The translations under genes were made by a program, and so were the position numbers. The notes beneath the pieces are model-generated. The model worked only from the letters and a program-made list of their open reading frames with translations, searched no databases and was not told the DNA's origin. A stretch of 27,854 nt of DNA, taken from Bacillota bacterium (GTDB lineage Bacteria; Bacillota; Clostridia; Lachnospirales; Lachnospiraceae). Location of the stretch: contig JAEZUR010000191.1 in the NCBI GenBank assembly GCA_023420935.1, forward strand, positions 1-27,854, given 5' to 3'. This document shows positions 7,885-15,735 of the stretch, piece after piece (positions within the stretch are counted from its first letter, which is position 1; every line of letters begins with the position of its first letter).

Positions 7885-8859
7885 TTATTCCCCCTTCTGT
7901 TGTAGTTTGATAAAGCTTGGTAACTTATTACTATCACCTAAACGTCGTTTTAGATCAGATGAATTAAATAGCATCATAGCGATTAACACGATTGCATATA
8001 ATAACATTCTAAAGTCATCTACACCACGAAGCATTTCTGGTAAAACAGTTAAGATAATCGCAGCAATTACAGACCCTCTTAAGCTTCCCATGCCACCTAA
8101 TACAACGATAACTAAGATTTCTATAGATTTATTATAGTCAAAGGTTCCTGGTTTAATCATACCTACGTTATGTCCGTAGATTACACCTGCCATACCAGCA
8201 AAAAATGCTGCAATAACGAATGCCATTATTTTAAATTTACTAACTGGAATACCAACTGCTTCAGCTGCAATATAATTATCACGAACAGAGCAAACTGCTC
8301 TTCCTTGTCTAGAATTAACAAGGTTACGAATAGCAATAACCGTTAAAACAACTAATATAAATACTAAAGTATAATGCTTATAATTGGAATATAAATCAAT
8401 ACCTTTTAAACCTTGAGAACCACCTGTAATATCTAATGCGTTAACAACAGATCGTATAATCTCACCAAACGCCAAAGTAACAATTGCTAAGTAGTCACCT
8501 TTCAGACGAAGTACTGGAACTCCAATAATAATACCAAATAACGCTGCTACTCCACCACCAATGATTAATGCAAGAATGAATTCCACATAGGATGGTAAAT
8601 TTAAATTAAGAGTACATAGAGCTCCCATATAAGCTCCAACAGACATAAAACCTGCATGTCCCAATGTTAATTCGCCTAAGAATCCAGTCGTTAAATTTAA
8701 AGATACCGCTAAAATAACATTGACACCAATTGGAACTAATAATGATCTATACTGACGGTTTAATAATCCACCTTCAACTAGTACGGTGATTGCGATATAG
8801 ATTGCAATGATAATACCGATACTAATGAGATTTTTCTTACTTATTTTCATTTTCATCAT
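7885..8859 (-). CDS. livM: Branched-chain amino acid ABC transporter permease LivM
   Basis: LivM is an integral-membrane permease of about 320 residues with 8-9 hydrophobic segments. The family signature is visible as GFLGELTLGHAGFMSVGAY, GDYLAIVTLAFGEIIR, and the EAA-like cytoplasmic loop AAEAVGIPVSKFKI that contacts the ATPases. LVIVVLGGMGSLRGSVIAA near the C-terminus is another LivM hallmark. ATGs occur at 8859, 8856 and 8850; the AGGTGG ribosome site ends only 1 nt before 8859 but 10 nt before 8850, so translation may really begin at 8850 (MKISKKNL). It lies 5 nt after livH and is probably translationally coupled to it. Confidence 0.94.
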   Translation of the reverse strand: MMKMKISKKNLISIGIIIAIYIAITVLVEGGLLNRQYRSLLVPIGVNVILAVSLNLTTGFLGELTLGHAGFMSVGAYMGALCTLNLNLPSYVEFILALIIGGGVAALFGIIIGVPVLRLKGDYLAIVTLAFGEIIRSVVNALDITGGSQGLKGIDLYSNYKHYTLVFILVVLTVIAIRNLVNSRQGRAVCSVRDNYIAAEAVGIPVSKFKIMAFVIAAFFAGMAGVIYGHNVGMIKPGTFDYNKSIEILVIVVLGGMGSLRGSVIAAIILTVLPEMLRGVDDFRMLLYAIVLIAMMLFNSSDLKRRLGDSNKLPSFIKLQQKGE

Positions 8860-8864
8860 TCCAC

Positions 8865-9743
8865 CTACACTTTCTCATTTCTATTCTTGCCTAGAAGACC
8901 AGTTGGTTTCACAAGCAATACAAGAACTAAAATACCAAATACGATGGCATCCGAAAGTTCTGTAGAAATATATGCCTTAGATACACTTTCAATAATACCT
9001 AGTAAAATACCACCAAGCATTGCTCCTGGAATACTTCCAATTCCACCTAATACAGCTGCTACGAAGGCTTTAATACCAGGTAGCGCGCCTAACATAGGTT
9101 TTAAGGATGGATATTGACAGATAAATAAGATACCTGCTACTGCTGCTAGGGCTGAACCGATTGCAAAGGTAATCGAAATTGTTTTATTTACGTTAATACC
9201 CATTAATTCAGCTGCGCCTTTATCTTCTGATACAGCACGCATTGCACTACCTGTCTTCGTTTTATTTACAAATAAAGTTAATACTGTCATACAGATTGTT
9301 GTTACAACTAATGTAACAATTGTAATACCTGAAATTGTAATACCACCAAGTTGTACTGATTTTGCAGTGATAATTGATGAAAATGGTATTGGAGTTGCTT
9401 TAAAGATTAACAAAGCAGAACTTTGTAAAAAGAAACTCATACCGATTGCAGTAATTAATACGGCCAAAGGCGGTGCCTTTCTAAGTGGCTTGTACGCAAT
9501 ACGTTCAATTAATACACCAAGTACTGCACATATTACGATTGCAAAAATAACTGCCAGAATAACTGGCATATGAAGAATTGTGATTGCTACATAAAGTGCG
9601 TATGCACCAACCATTATGATATCGCCATGAGCAAAGTTGATCATTTTAGCAATACCATAAACCATAGTATATCCTAGTGCGATTAAAGCATAAATACTAC
9701 CCGAACGCAAACCATTAATTAACTGTTCCAAAATACTTTCCAT
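8865..9743 (-). CDS. livH: Branched-chain amino acid ABC transporter permease LivH
   Basis: LivH is the partner permease of LivM, 292 residues with about 8 membrane segments. Landmarks are SILEQLINGLRSGSIYALI, GYTMVYGIAKMINFAHGDI, the cytoplasmic loop AVSEDKGAAELMGINV and KAFVAAVLGGIGSIPGAM. The open frame continues upstream to 9917, but that extension is non-homologous leader; the ATG at 9743 has an AGAGGTGG ribosome site about 7 nt upstream and gives the conserved N-terminus. Unlike the other liv junctions, it is separated from livK by 234 nt containing a terminator and further stem structures, which suggests a lower level than the binding protein. Confidence 0.95.
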   Translation of the reverse strand: MESILEQLINGLRSGSIYALIALGYTMVYGIAKMINFAHGDIIMVGAYALYVAITILHMPVILAVIFAIVICAVLGVLIERIAYKPLRKAPPLAVLITAIGMSFFLQSSALLIFKATPIPFSSIITAKSVQLGGITISGITIVTLVVTTICMTVLTLFVNKTKTGSAMRAVSEDKGAAELMGINVNKTISITFAIGSALAAVAGILFICQYPSLKPMLGALPGIKAFVAAVLGGIGSIPGAMLGGILLGIIESVSKAYISTELSDAIVFGILVLVLLVKPTGLLGKNRNEKV

Positions 9744-9773
9744 TGTTATTCCACCTCTTTTGCTTTCCTTGTA

Positions 9774-9854
9774 GATTTCGACTGATAAATACTGCTTTTC
9801 CGCTAAAAAGTAATATTTATCAATCGAAATCAGTCCCATTCGAAGATTTCGATT
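9774..9854 (-). promoter_or_regulatory. livH leader with mutually exclusive stems
   Basis: Three related arms lie in the 5' leader of livH. The arm 9822-9831 is perfectly complementary to 9845-9854 (10 bp). It also belongs to the arm 9809-9831, which pairs with 9774-9793 (about 18 of 20 bases, small bulges). Both stems cannot form at once. There is no T-run after either, so an RNA switch, processing or stability element is more likely than simple attenuation. Confidence 0.5.
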
Positions 9855-9892
9855 CCTATACATATTAATTACTCGTAAAGGATTAAAACAAG

Positions 9893-9961
9893 ATAAAAAG
9901 GAGATACCGGTCTCCAAGAAGACTCATGATCTCCTTGGAGGCTTTCCCATCTCCTTTTTAT
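9893..9961 (-). terminator. Terminator between livK and livH
   Basis: A perfect 13-bp outer stem (9893-9905 / 9949-9961, core AAAAAGGAGAT/ATCTCCTTTTT) encloses a 7-bp inner stem CTCCAAG (9912-9918) / CTTGGAG (9934-9940). The minus-strand 3' arm ends in T5 followed by TATCTTGTTTT. It lies 16 nt after the livK stop. Partial read-through would give more binding protein than permease. Confidence 0.75.
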
Positions 9962-9977
9962 CTAAATAATTAAATAA

Positions 9978-11126
9978 CTATTTTGCAGTATATTCACCGT
10001 TTTTGATTACAACAAATTTTGCTGCTTTGTCTGGTTCACCATCTGCATTAAAGGAAACATCACCTGTAAGACCTTTTACTTGAATCTGAGTCATTGCTGC
10101 GATTAAATCTTCACTTTTTGTAGTGCCTGCTTTTTCAAGAGCAGCTTTGAACACATATACTGTATCGTATCCATCTGCTGCGAATTGATCAGGAGTGGCT
10201 TTATACTTTTCTTCATATTTTTTAACGAAAGAGCTAACTGCTTCGTCAGGATCTGTAGCTAGGAAAGGACTTAAGAATACAGAACCTTCTAAAACGGAAG
10301 CATCTGTAACCTGAGCTAATACTCCATCCCATCCATCACTTCCGATAAATGGAATTGTCATTCCAAGATCTTTTGCTTGCTGAGCAATATATGCTACATC
10401 ACCATAGTAAGCTGGAATAAAGATAATCTCTGCTCCAGAACCTTTGATTGTTGTTAACTGTGTATTGAAATCTACATCACCTTTTGCAAAAGCTTCACTA
10501 GCAACGATTTCTCCACCCTTTGCTTTTACTTCTTCTTCAAATGCATCTTTGATTCCAGTACTATATTCATCAGAGCTGTTAAAGATGACTGCGATTTTCT
10601 TTTTACCTAATTCGCCTGTTGCGTAATCAGCCATTGTAACCCCCTGTAATGGATCAGTAAAGCATAATCTAAACGCATTGTCATTTTTTGTACAATCCAT
10701 TGCGGAACCAGATGGTGTAATCTGAAGAATGCCATCTTCTTTTGTTAAGTCAGCAACTGCGATACATGCACCACTAGTTACATTACCAAGTAATGCATCA
10801 ATTCCTTCATCCATTAATGCGTTGTAAGCTGTAACAGCTGTATCTTCGCTTGCTTCATCATCTTTAAAATTCATAGTAAGTTGTATTGTCTTATCGCCAA
10901 CTTTAACTCCGCCGGCTTCTTTAATCTCTTCAATTGCTATTTCTGCACCTTGTTTTACAGATACACCATAAGAAGCAGCTTCACCTGTAAGTGGTCCAAG
11001 CCCACCGATTACAAATGTATCATCACCGCCACCTGAAGCACCGTTTTTTGTTCCACAGCCTGTAACAGCGGACATTACTAAGGTTCCAGCAAGTAAAATG
11101 CTTAATACTTTTTTCATATTTCTCAT
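9978..11126 (-). CDS. livK: Branched-chain amino acid ABC transporter substrate-binding lipoprotein LivK
   Basis: This is a periplasmic-binding-protein type I receptor, tethered as a lipoprotein on the cell surface, that delivers Leu/Ile/Val or related amino acids to LivHM. It has 382 residues: signal MRNMKKVLSILLAGTLVMSAVTGC with lipobox VTGC, then FVIGGLGPLTGEAASYG and GNVTSGACIAVADL, typical of Peripla_BP_6, and DAFEEEVKAKGGEI. An upstream in-frame start at 11156 exists, but the ATG at 11126 has a GAGGAGG ribosome site 8 nt away and begins the signal peptide exactly. First gene of the operon, preceded by a consensus promoter and a leader hairpin. Confidence 0.95.
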   Translation of the reverse strand: MRNMKKVLSILLAGTLVMSAVTGCGTKNGASGGGDDTFVIGGLGPLTGEAASYGVSVKQGAEIAIEEIKEAGGVKVGDKTIQLTMNFKDDEASEDTAVTAYNALMDEGIDALLGNVTSGACIAVADLTKEDGILQITPSGSAMDCTKNDNAFRLCFTDPLQGVTMADYATGELGKKKIAVIFNSSDEYSTGIKDAFEEEVKAKGGEIVASEAFAKGDVDFNTQLTTIKGSGAEIIFIPAYYGDVAYIAQQAKDLGMTIPFIGSDGWDGVLAQVTDASVLEGSVFLSPFLATDPDEAVSSFVKKYEEKYKATPDQFAADGYDTVYVFKAALEKAGTTKSEDLIAAMTQIQVKGLTGDVSFNADGEPDKAAKFVVIKNGEYTAK

Positions 11127-11153
11127 AATTTTTTCCTCCTCGTTTATTATTAC

Positions 11154-11201
11154 CATGAAAAAAGGCGCTCTAAATACTATTTACGAACGCCTTTATTCAT
11201 G
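11154..11201 (-). promoter_or_regulatory. Terminator-like hairpin at the 5' end of the liv mRNA
   Basis: The arms 11154-11167 and 11188-11201 pair at 13 of 14 positions, with an inner TAAAT/ATTTA stem (11171-11175 / 11179-11183). On the transcript the 3' arm reads CGCCTTTTTT. The predicted start point (about 11201) coincides with the first base of the stem. It could be an attenuator or a 5' mRNA stabiliser. Confidence 0.6.
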
Positions 11202-11207
11202 CAATAT

Positions 11208-11236
11208 ATCATACTCTAGGCCTATATATTTGTCAA
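11208..11236 (-). promoter_or_regulatory. Consensus sigma-A promoter of the liv operon
   Basis: On the minus strand TTGACA (11231-11236) and TATGAT (11208-11213) are separated by 17 bp, a perfect -35 and a 5/6 -10, 82 nt upstream of the livK start. Predicted +1 is near 11201. Confidence 0.85.
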
Positions 11237-11348
11237 TATATAAAATAAATGAAATCCTTTTGAAACTTAATAAAATAAAGCAAATTCGCTTCAATAAATA
11301 ACCTCATTTTTCCAATACTTTATTAAGTTAACATGGCAACGTTTTACC

Positions 11349-11519
11349 TCATTCCAACTCACCGCCACATTTGTCACAGAATTCTAATCCCTCATATGTA
11401 TATCCTCCACAATCAGGACACTTGATTTTTTCAGGTAAAATCTCCTTTTCAACAATCTCATATTCACAATTTGGATCAAATATCAGATCCATTTTCATCT
11501 TCTCACCTAGCTGATTCAT
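11349..11519 (-). CDS. Zinc-ribbon mini-protein
   Basis: This is a very small protein of about 56 residues. The C-terminal half is a classic zinc ribbon with two CxxC knuckles: KCPDCGGYTYEGLEFCDKCGG. The N-terminal half, about 30 residues, is charged and contains DPNCEYEIVEKEILPE. No catalytic domain is present; such proteins usually bind a nucleic acid or partner protein, but nothing more can be said. An ATG at 11534 is in frame but lacks a ribosome site; the ATG at 11519 has AGAGGAAAC upstream, and ATG 11498 with AGGTGAG is a further alternative. It lies about 20 nt after the TIM-barrel gene and is probably in its operon. Confidence 0.72.
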   Translation of the reverse strand: MNQLGEKMKMDLIFDPNCEYEIVEKEILPEKIKCPDCGGYTYEGLEFCDKCGGELE

Positions 11520-11540
11520 TCCGTTTCCTCTCATAATCTG

Positions 11541-12218
11541 CTAAATAATATCGTCTTCTTTTCGATATTTATTCATCATTTGTTTAAATATTTCTCCATT
11601 GGTCGGCGGAGTAAATGTAATTGCATTGGCTCCTGCATCAATAGTTCGTAATATACTTTCATCTGACGGACCTCCAGTGGCAATAATTGGAACTTCTGGA
11701 AACTCTTTTCTTATCCTAGCCACAATTTCAACTGTTTTACCAGCACCGGAAACATTCAGAATGGACGCTCCACTTTGCAACCGCATTCCAATATCTGTTT
11801 TCTCCGAAGCCACTGTAATAACAATGGGAATCTCTATCTTTTTGCTTAAGTATTCTAAAGTCTCATTTGGCGTAGGTGCGTTCACTACAACACCCATAGC
11901 TCCTTGAAATTCAGCATCTTCTGCAAGATTGGTTACACGTTTTCCGGTTGTGGTACCACCACCTACTCCACAAAAAACAGGCACGTCAGAGCAATCTATA
12001 ATTGAATGTGTTATAATGGGCTGCGGTGTAAAAGGATAAACAGCGATCACCGCGTTGGCGTTACAATTCCGTATGATTGCAACATCTGTCGTAAAAACTA
12101 AGGATTTAATCAATTTACCAAAAATCCGAATACCGCTAACCTGATCGATCACTTTTGGCACTCTTATCATATGTTTTCGCAAATTCCCCTCAATCTCAGG
12201 AATATACTTTGATTCCAT
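11541..12218 (-). CDS. TIM-barrel protein, 'hydrolase' family of Clostridia (function unproven)
   Basis: This 225-residue soluble protein has a (beta/alpha)8 phosphate-binding barrel pattern. Glycine-rich loops are visible at CGVGGGTTTGKRV, ASILNVSGAGKTVE, and the C-terminal standard phosphate site VPIIATGGPSDESILRTIDAGANAITFTPP. Highly similar proteins are common in Lachnospiraceae and are usually labelled only 'hydrolase'; the barrel resembles aldolase, IMPDH and thiamine-phosphate-synthase type folds. The N-terminal YIPEIEGNLRKHMIRVP is characteristic of that group. The ATG has a GGGAG site 7 nt upstream, and a promoter with TATAAT lies at 12281-12309. The actual reaction is unknown. Confidence 0.75.
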   Translation of the reverse strand: MESKYIPEIEGNLRKHMIRVPKVIDQVSGIRIFGKLIKSLVFTTDVAIIRNCNANAVIAVYPFTPQPIITHSIIDCSDVPVFCGVGGGTTTGKRVTNLAEDAEFQGAMGVVVNAPTPNETLEYLSKKIEIPIVITVASEKTDIGMRLQSGASILNVSGAGKTVEIVARIRKEFPEVPIIATGGPSDESILRTIDAGANAITFTPPTNGEIFKQMMNKYRKEDDII

Positions 12219-12280
12219 TCCTTCACTCCCTTCTTAAAGGTGTTACGTAAACAGTTCCCAAAATCTTGCTGACTATTCTA

Positions 12281-12309
12281 ATTATACCGAAAAACAAGAC
12301 TTTGTACAA
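12281..12309 (-). promoter_or_regulatory. Predicted promoter for the TIM-barrel/zinc-ribbon pair
   Basis: On the minus strand TTGTAC (12304-12309) and a perfect TATAAT (12281-12286) are 17 bp apart, about 63 nt upstream of the start at 12218. The rest of the divergent gap 12310-12513 must hold the plus-strand promoter of the DHH gene; I see only weak candidates there. Confidence 0.6.
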
Positions 12310-12513
12310 GAAACATTTTGTGAAAAATATGGCATTTTTCTACTATATATGATACACTCATGGCATATACTTTATTGTCCTAGTGAATCACGAACAACAA
12401 CATTCATGTCCATAAATTACCTCTGTAAATTCTTCCATTTCATAAATGATTCATAGAAATGCCATACTATGAAATAACAAAAAATGTATTCGTAAATAAG
12501 GAGATGTTACCAT

Positions 12514-14022
12514 ATGAAATTGAGTGATCTAAATATTTATCATACTATAACAATTCAGTGCCACGATAATCCTGATGCTGATAGTATAGCCAGTGGATAT
12601 GGTATCTATGAGTATTTTCGGTGGATTGGTAAACCAGTTCGACTTATTTATAGTGGAGAAAATCAGATCCAAAAAAGTAATTTAGTTATTATGATTGATA
12701 AACTAAACATACCGATTGACTATGTAAAAGAGTTAGAAGAAGTTGAGTTATTAGTTTTAGTTGACTGTCAATATGGAGCTGGTAATGTAACACGCTTTCC
12801 AGGAAGAAATATTGCAATGATTGATCATCATCAACTAGAATATACCCTATCACCTTTAAATGAGATTCAAACCAAACTAGGTAGTTGTTCTACCATTGTT
12901 TGGCATATGTTGCTGGAAGAACATTTTCCAGTCAATGATTATAAGAACCTTGCAACTGCTCTATATTATGGACTTTTGTCTGATACCAACAATTTTTCGG
13001 AAATTTATCATCCAGCGGATAAGGATATGCGCGACTCGTTGAAAGCAGATTTTTCTCTCATTACCCAACTAAAGAACTCCAATCTTTCGTTATCAGAATT
13101 AGAAATAGCTGGTATCGCACTATTACGTTATACCTATCATGAAGAGAATCGGTTTGCAATTATTAAAGCCCAACCTTGTGACCCTAATATTCTAGGATTA
13201 ATCAGTGACTTAGTACAACAGGTAGATTCCATTGACACCTGCATTGTGTATAGTGAATTAAATAATGGAATTAAGCTTTCTATAAGAAGTTGTATCAAAG
13301 AAGTGAAAGCATGTGAATTAGCAGAATATTTGACAGATCCAATTGGTTCTGGAGGAGGTCATTTTGAAAAAGCTGGTGGCTTTATTCCACGCAACAAATT
13401 CATGCAGTCTTACAGTAATATAACTACAGAACAATTTCTTCTAAATCGTTTAACTGATTATTATCATAAACATGAAATATTATATGCAGAAACCGCTTAT
13501 CTGGATTTAAATGAAATGAATAAATATGAAAAACTCCCCATTCCAATCGGCTATATTAAGGCATCTGATTTGCTTAATAATAACACGCCTATAATGATCC
13601 GTACCATTAAAGGAGATATGGAATTATTAACACACGAACATCTTTATATTATGATTGGAATTCAGGGTGAAGTAACCCTTCTTTATCATGATCAGTTCAT
13701 GAAAAAATATTCCTTTTCTAACGAAGCATTCTCTCCCAAAACTCCATATCTTCCCATTTTGAAGAATCGTATTACTGGGGAGGTTCTGGAACTAATGGAC
13801 TTTGTTCAATCTTGTATGCCTACTGGCAGAACTTTTGTTTATGCTAAGCAATTGGAGAAAGCCACTAAAGTATTTACAATTGGGGACAGTAATATTTATC
13901 AACATGGAGCAATAGGAGATTACCTGGTTGCCCCATGCGACAATCTAAAAGAACTATCTGTGATTGAACAAGATATGTTTGCCTTAAGCTATAAACAAAT
14001 CTCGCAAACTATGAATTCGTAG
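12514..14022 (+). CDS. DHH/DHHA1-family phosphoesterase with extra C-terminal domain
   Basis: This 502-residue cytosolic protein belongs to the DHH superfamily (RecJ, NrnA, GdpP-type manganese phosphodiesterases). The N-terminal domain shows CHDNPDADSIASG (17-28), LVDCQ (D84), the diagnostic IDHHQ (104-106) and LLSDTNNF (D157). The DHHA1 substrate domain carries the glycine motif GSGGGHFEKAGG near 283-295. The family cleaves short oligoribonucleotides, pAp or cyclic dinucleotides; which applies here cannot be told. Residues from about 330 to 502 form an additional domain not found in minimal NrnA proteins, ending GAIGDYLVAPCDNLKELSVIEQ. The ribosome site AAGGAGATG is 7 nt upstream of the ATG. 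Its last 14 bases overlap the end of the convergent clpX-like gene. Confidence 0.85.
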   Translation: MKLSDLNIYHTITIQCHDNPDADSIASGYGIYEYFRWIGKPVRLIYSGENQIQKSNLVIMIDKLNIPIDYVKELEEVELLVLVDCQYGAGNVTRFPGRNIAMIDHHQLEYTLSPLNEIQTKLGSCSTIVWHMLLEEHFPVNDYKNLATALYYGLLSDTNNFSEIYHPADKDMRDSLKADFSLITQLKNSNLSLSELEIAGIALLRYTYHEENRFAIIKAQPCDPNILGLISDLVQQVDSIDTCIVYSELNNGIKLSIRSCIKEVKACELAEYLTDPIGSGGGHFEKAGGFIPRNKFMQSYSNITTEQFLLNRLTDYYHKHEILYAETAYLDLNEMNKYEKLPIPIGYIKASDLLNNNTPIMIRTIKGDMELLTHEHLYIMIGIQGEVTLLYHDQFMKKYSFSNEAFSPKTPYLPILKNRITGEVLELMDFVQSCMPTGRTFVYAKQLEKATKVFTIGDSNIYQHGAIGDYLVAPCDNLKELSVIEQDMFALSYKQISQTMNS

Positions 14023-15412
14023 AGATAAGTTCCTGTTTTCTATCTGCTCCTCGCATTTCGATTACGGGAGCGCCTTTATGCCCAATGTAATCTTTTGTGA
14101 TAACAACTCTACCAATATTTTCATCTTTTGGAATCTCATACATAATATCTAGCATAAACTCTTCGATAATCGCACGAAGAGCACGAGCACCTGTCTTCTT
14201 TTCTAATGCTTTTTCTGCGATTGCTTCAAGTGCAGAATCATCGAATTGTAGATCAACCTCATCCAATGCTAACAGTTTCTGATATTGCTTTAATATAGCA
14301 TTTTTTGGTTCTTTTAACACTTTAATTAACATTTCCTTGGTTAGGCCTTCAAGAGAATACACAATTGGTAATCTTCCAAGGAATTCTGGAATCATTCCAA
14401 ACTCACGTAGGTCTTCTACTGTTACCTTCTGTAAGATATTAGGCTCCTTATCATATTTATCTTTTAAGTCTGCACTAAATCCCATGGATGACTGTTTATT
14501 TAATCTATTTTTTATGGTTATCTCTAAATCTGGAAATGCACCACCACAGATAAATAAAATATTCTTCGTATTTATGGTAGTTAACGGTACCATAGCATTT
14601 TTACTGGTAGCACCAACTGGCACCTCTACTTCACTTCCTTCAAGGAGTTTAAGCATACCCTGTTGAACGGATTCACCGCTTACATCTCGGTTGGTAGTAC
14701 TCTTCTTCTTAGCAATTTTATCGATCTCGTCTATGAAAATAATACCGCGTTCCGCTTTCTCCACATCATTATCTGCAGCAGCTAGTAATTTTGATAGTAC
14801 GCTTTCAACATCATCTCCGATATAACCAGCTTCTGTAAGGGAGGTAGCATCTGTGATTGCTAACGGCACTTGTAAAATCTTAGCCAGTGTCTTAACAAGA
14901 AATGTTTTACCACTTCCGGTAGGCCCAATCATAAGCATATTAGATTTCTCAATCTCAATCTCATCCGTACTATCGGTTGCAACTCGCTTATAATGATTGT
15001 AAACAGCTACAGAAATAACTTTTTTCGCATATTCCTGTCCAACAACAAATTCATCTAATTGTCCCTTGATAATATGAGGTGCTGGCATTTTGTTCAGATC
15101 AATCATAGGGATATGATCAACCTTTTCCTCTTTGGTTGCTTTCTTCTTAAGCTTCTGTTTGTTCGGAATATCATTATTCAACTGATTCATATTCATCATA
15201 TTTGGATTCAAATTCATCATATCCATATAAGGCATTCCATTGGTGTTAATTGTATCAAAAGTTTTTTGCATACAATCCGAACAAATACAAATATTGTTAG
15301 GAATATGTATCATTTTCCCCACTTTACTCTCAGGTCTTCTACATATATAACAAATATCTTCATATTCACTGTTGTTATTATTTTTATCATTATTATCTAT
15401 CTCATTATTCAT
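14009..15412 (-). CDS. clpX: ClpX-like AAA+ unfoldase (divergent paralogue)
   Basis: This 467-residue AAA+ ATPase of the ClpX family would normally unfold substrates and feed them to ClpP. It has the N-terminal C4 zinc domain (C21, C24, C44, C47), Walker A GPTGSGKT (163-170), pore loop GYIGD (196-200), Walker B IIFIDE (224-229), RDVSGESVQQGMLKLLEGS, and the C-terminal KKTGARALRAIIEE segment. It differs from canonical ClpX: a Met/Asn-rich linker of about 30 residues (58-85) joins the zinc domain to the ATPase, the RKH loop is missing, and the ClpP-docking tripeptide IGF is MGF (310-312). It is therefore probably a lineage-specific ClpX paralogue, and no clpP lies beside it. The ribosome site AGGAG supports the ATG at 15412. 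Confidence 0.85.
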   Translation of the reverse strand: MNNEIDNNDKNNNNSEYEDICYICRRPESKVGKMIHIPNNICICSDCMQKTFDTINTNGMPYMDMMNLNPNMMNMNQLNNDIPNKQKLKKKATKEEKVDHIPMIDLNKMPAPHIIKGQLDEFVVGQEYAKKVISVAVYNHYKRVATDSTDEIEIEKSNMLMIGPTGSGKTFLVKTLAKILQVPLAITDATSLTEAGYIGDDVESVLSKLLAAADNDVEKAERGIIFIDEIDKIAKKKSTTNRDVSGESVQQGMLKLLEGSEVEVPVGATSKNAMVPLTTINTKNILFICGGAFPDLEITIKNRLNKQSSMGFSADLKDKYDKEPNILQKVTVEDLREFGMIPEFLGRLPIVYSLEGLTKEMLIKVLKEPKNAILKQYQKLLALDEVDLQFDDSALEAIAEKALEKKTGARALRAIIEEFMLDIMYEIPKDENIGRVVITKDYIGHKGAPVIEMRGADRKQELISTNS

Positions 15413-15457
15413 AATAAGCTCCTATCTGCCGAAAAACGTGCGTACAAAGTTTCTATT

Positions 15458-15486
15458 ATTATAGCTTACCTTCCACAGGTACACAA
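15458..15486 (-). promoter_or_regulatory. Predicted promoter of the clpX-like gene
   Basis: On the minus strand TTGTGT (15481-15486) and perfect TATAAT (15458-15463) are 17 bp apart, about 45 nt upstream of the start codon. The further stretch 15487-15735 is A/T-rich and I see no gene or clear signal in it. Confidence 0.65.
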
Positions 15487-15735
15487 GTTTTTCATTATTA
15501 AATTTTTATTAACCTTTATTTTATTATGTAATAAACTATTACCAAGAATGTTGGCATTCGCTCTATGAACTTTTGTCCAAATTACTTTTCTTATCCAAAA
15601 AAAGATCGCAGTAATGATAATGACATGCTCCCTTCTAAGTATAAAGTGTTTTACTATTCCACTTGTCTACCTAGAATGGTGCATATCAAATTCAATACAG
15701 CAATCCTTTTAAGTTTATTGTATAACCTGTTTTTT

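Noticed and set aside
11264..11329. 11-bp inverted repeat AACTTAATAAA / TTTATTAAGTT upstream of the liv promoter
   Set aside because: Purely A/T, 44-nt loop, no clear terminator tail or operator placement; chance in A/T-rich DNA cannot be excluded.
15059..15568. 169-codon plus-strand frame
   Set aside because: It is antisense to the N-terminal part of the clpX-like gene, rich in Ile/His/Phe from the reverse of Asn/Met/Asp codons; a shadow frame.
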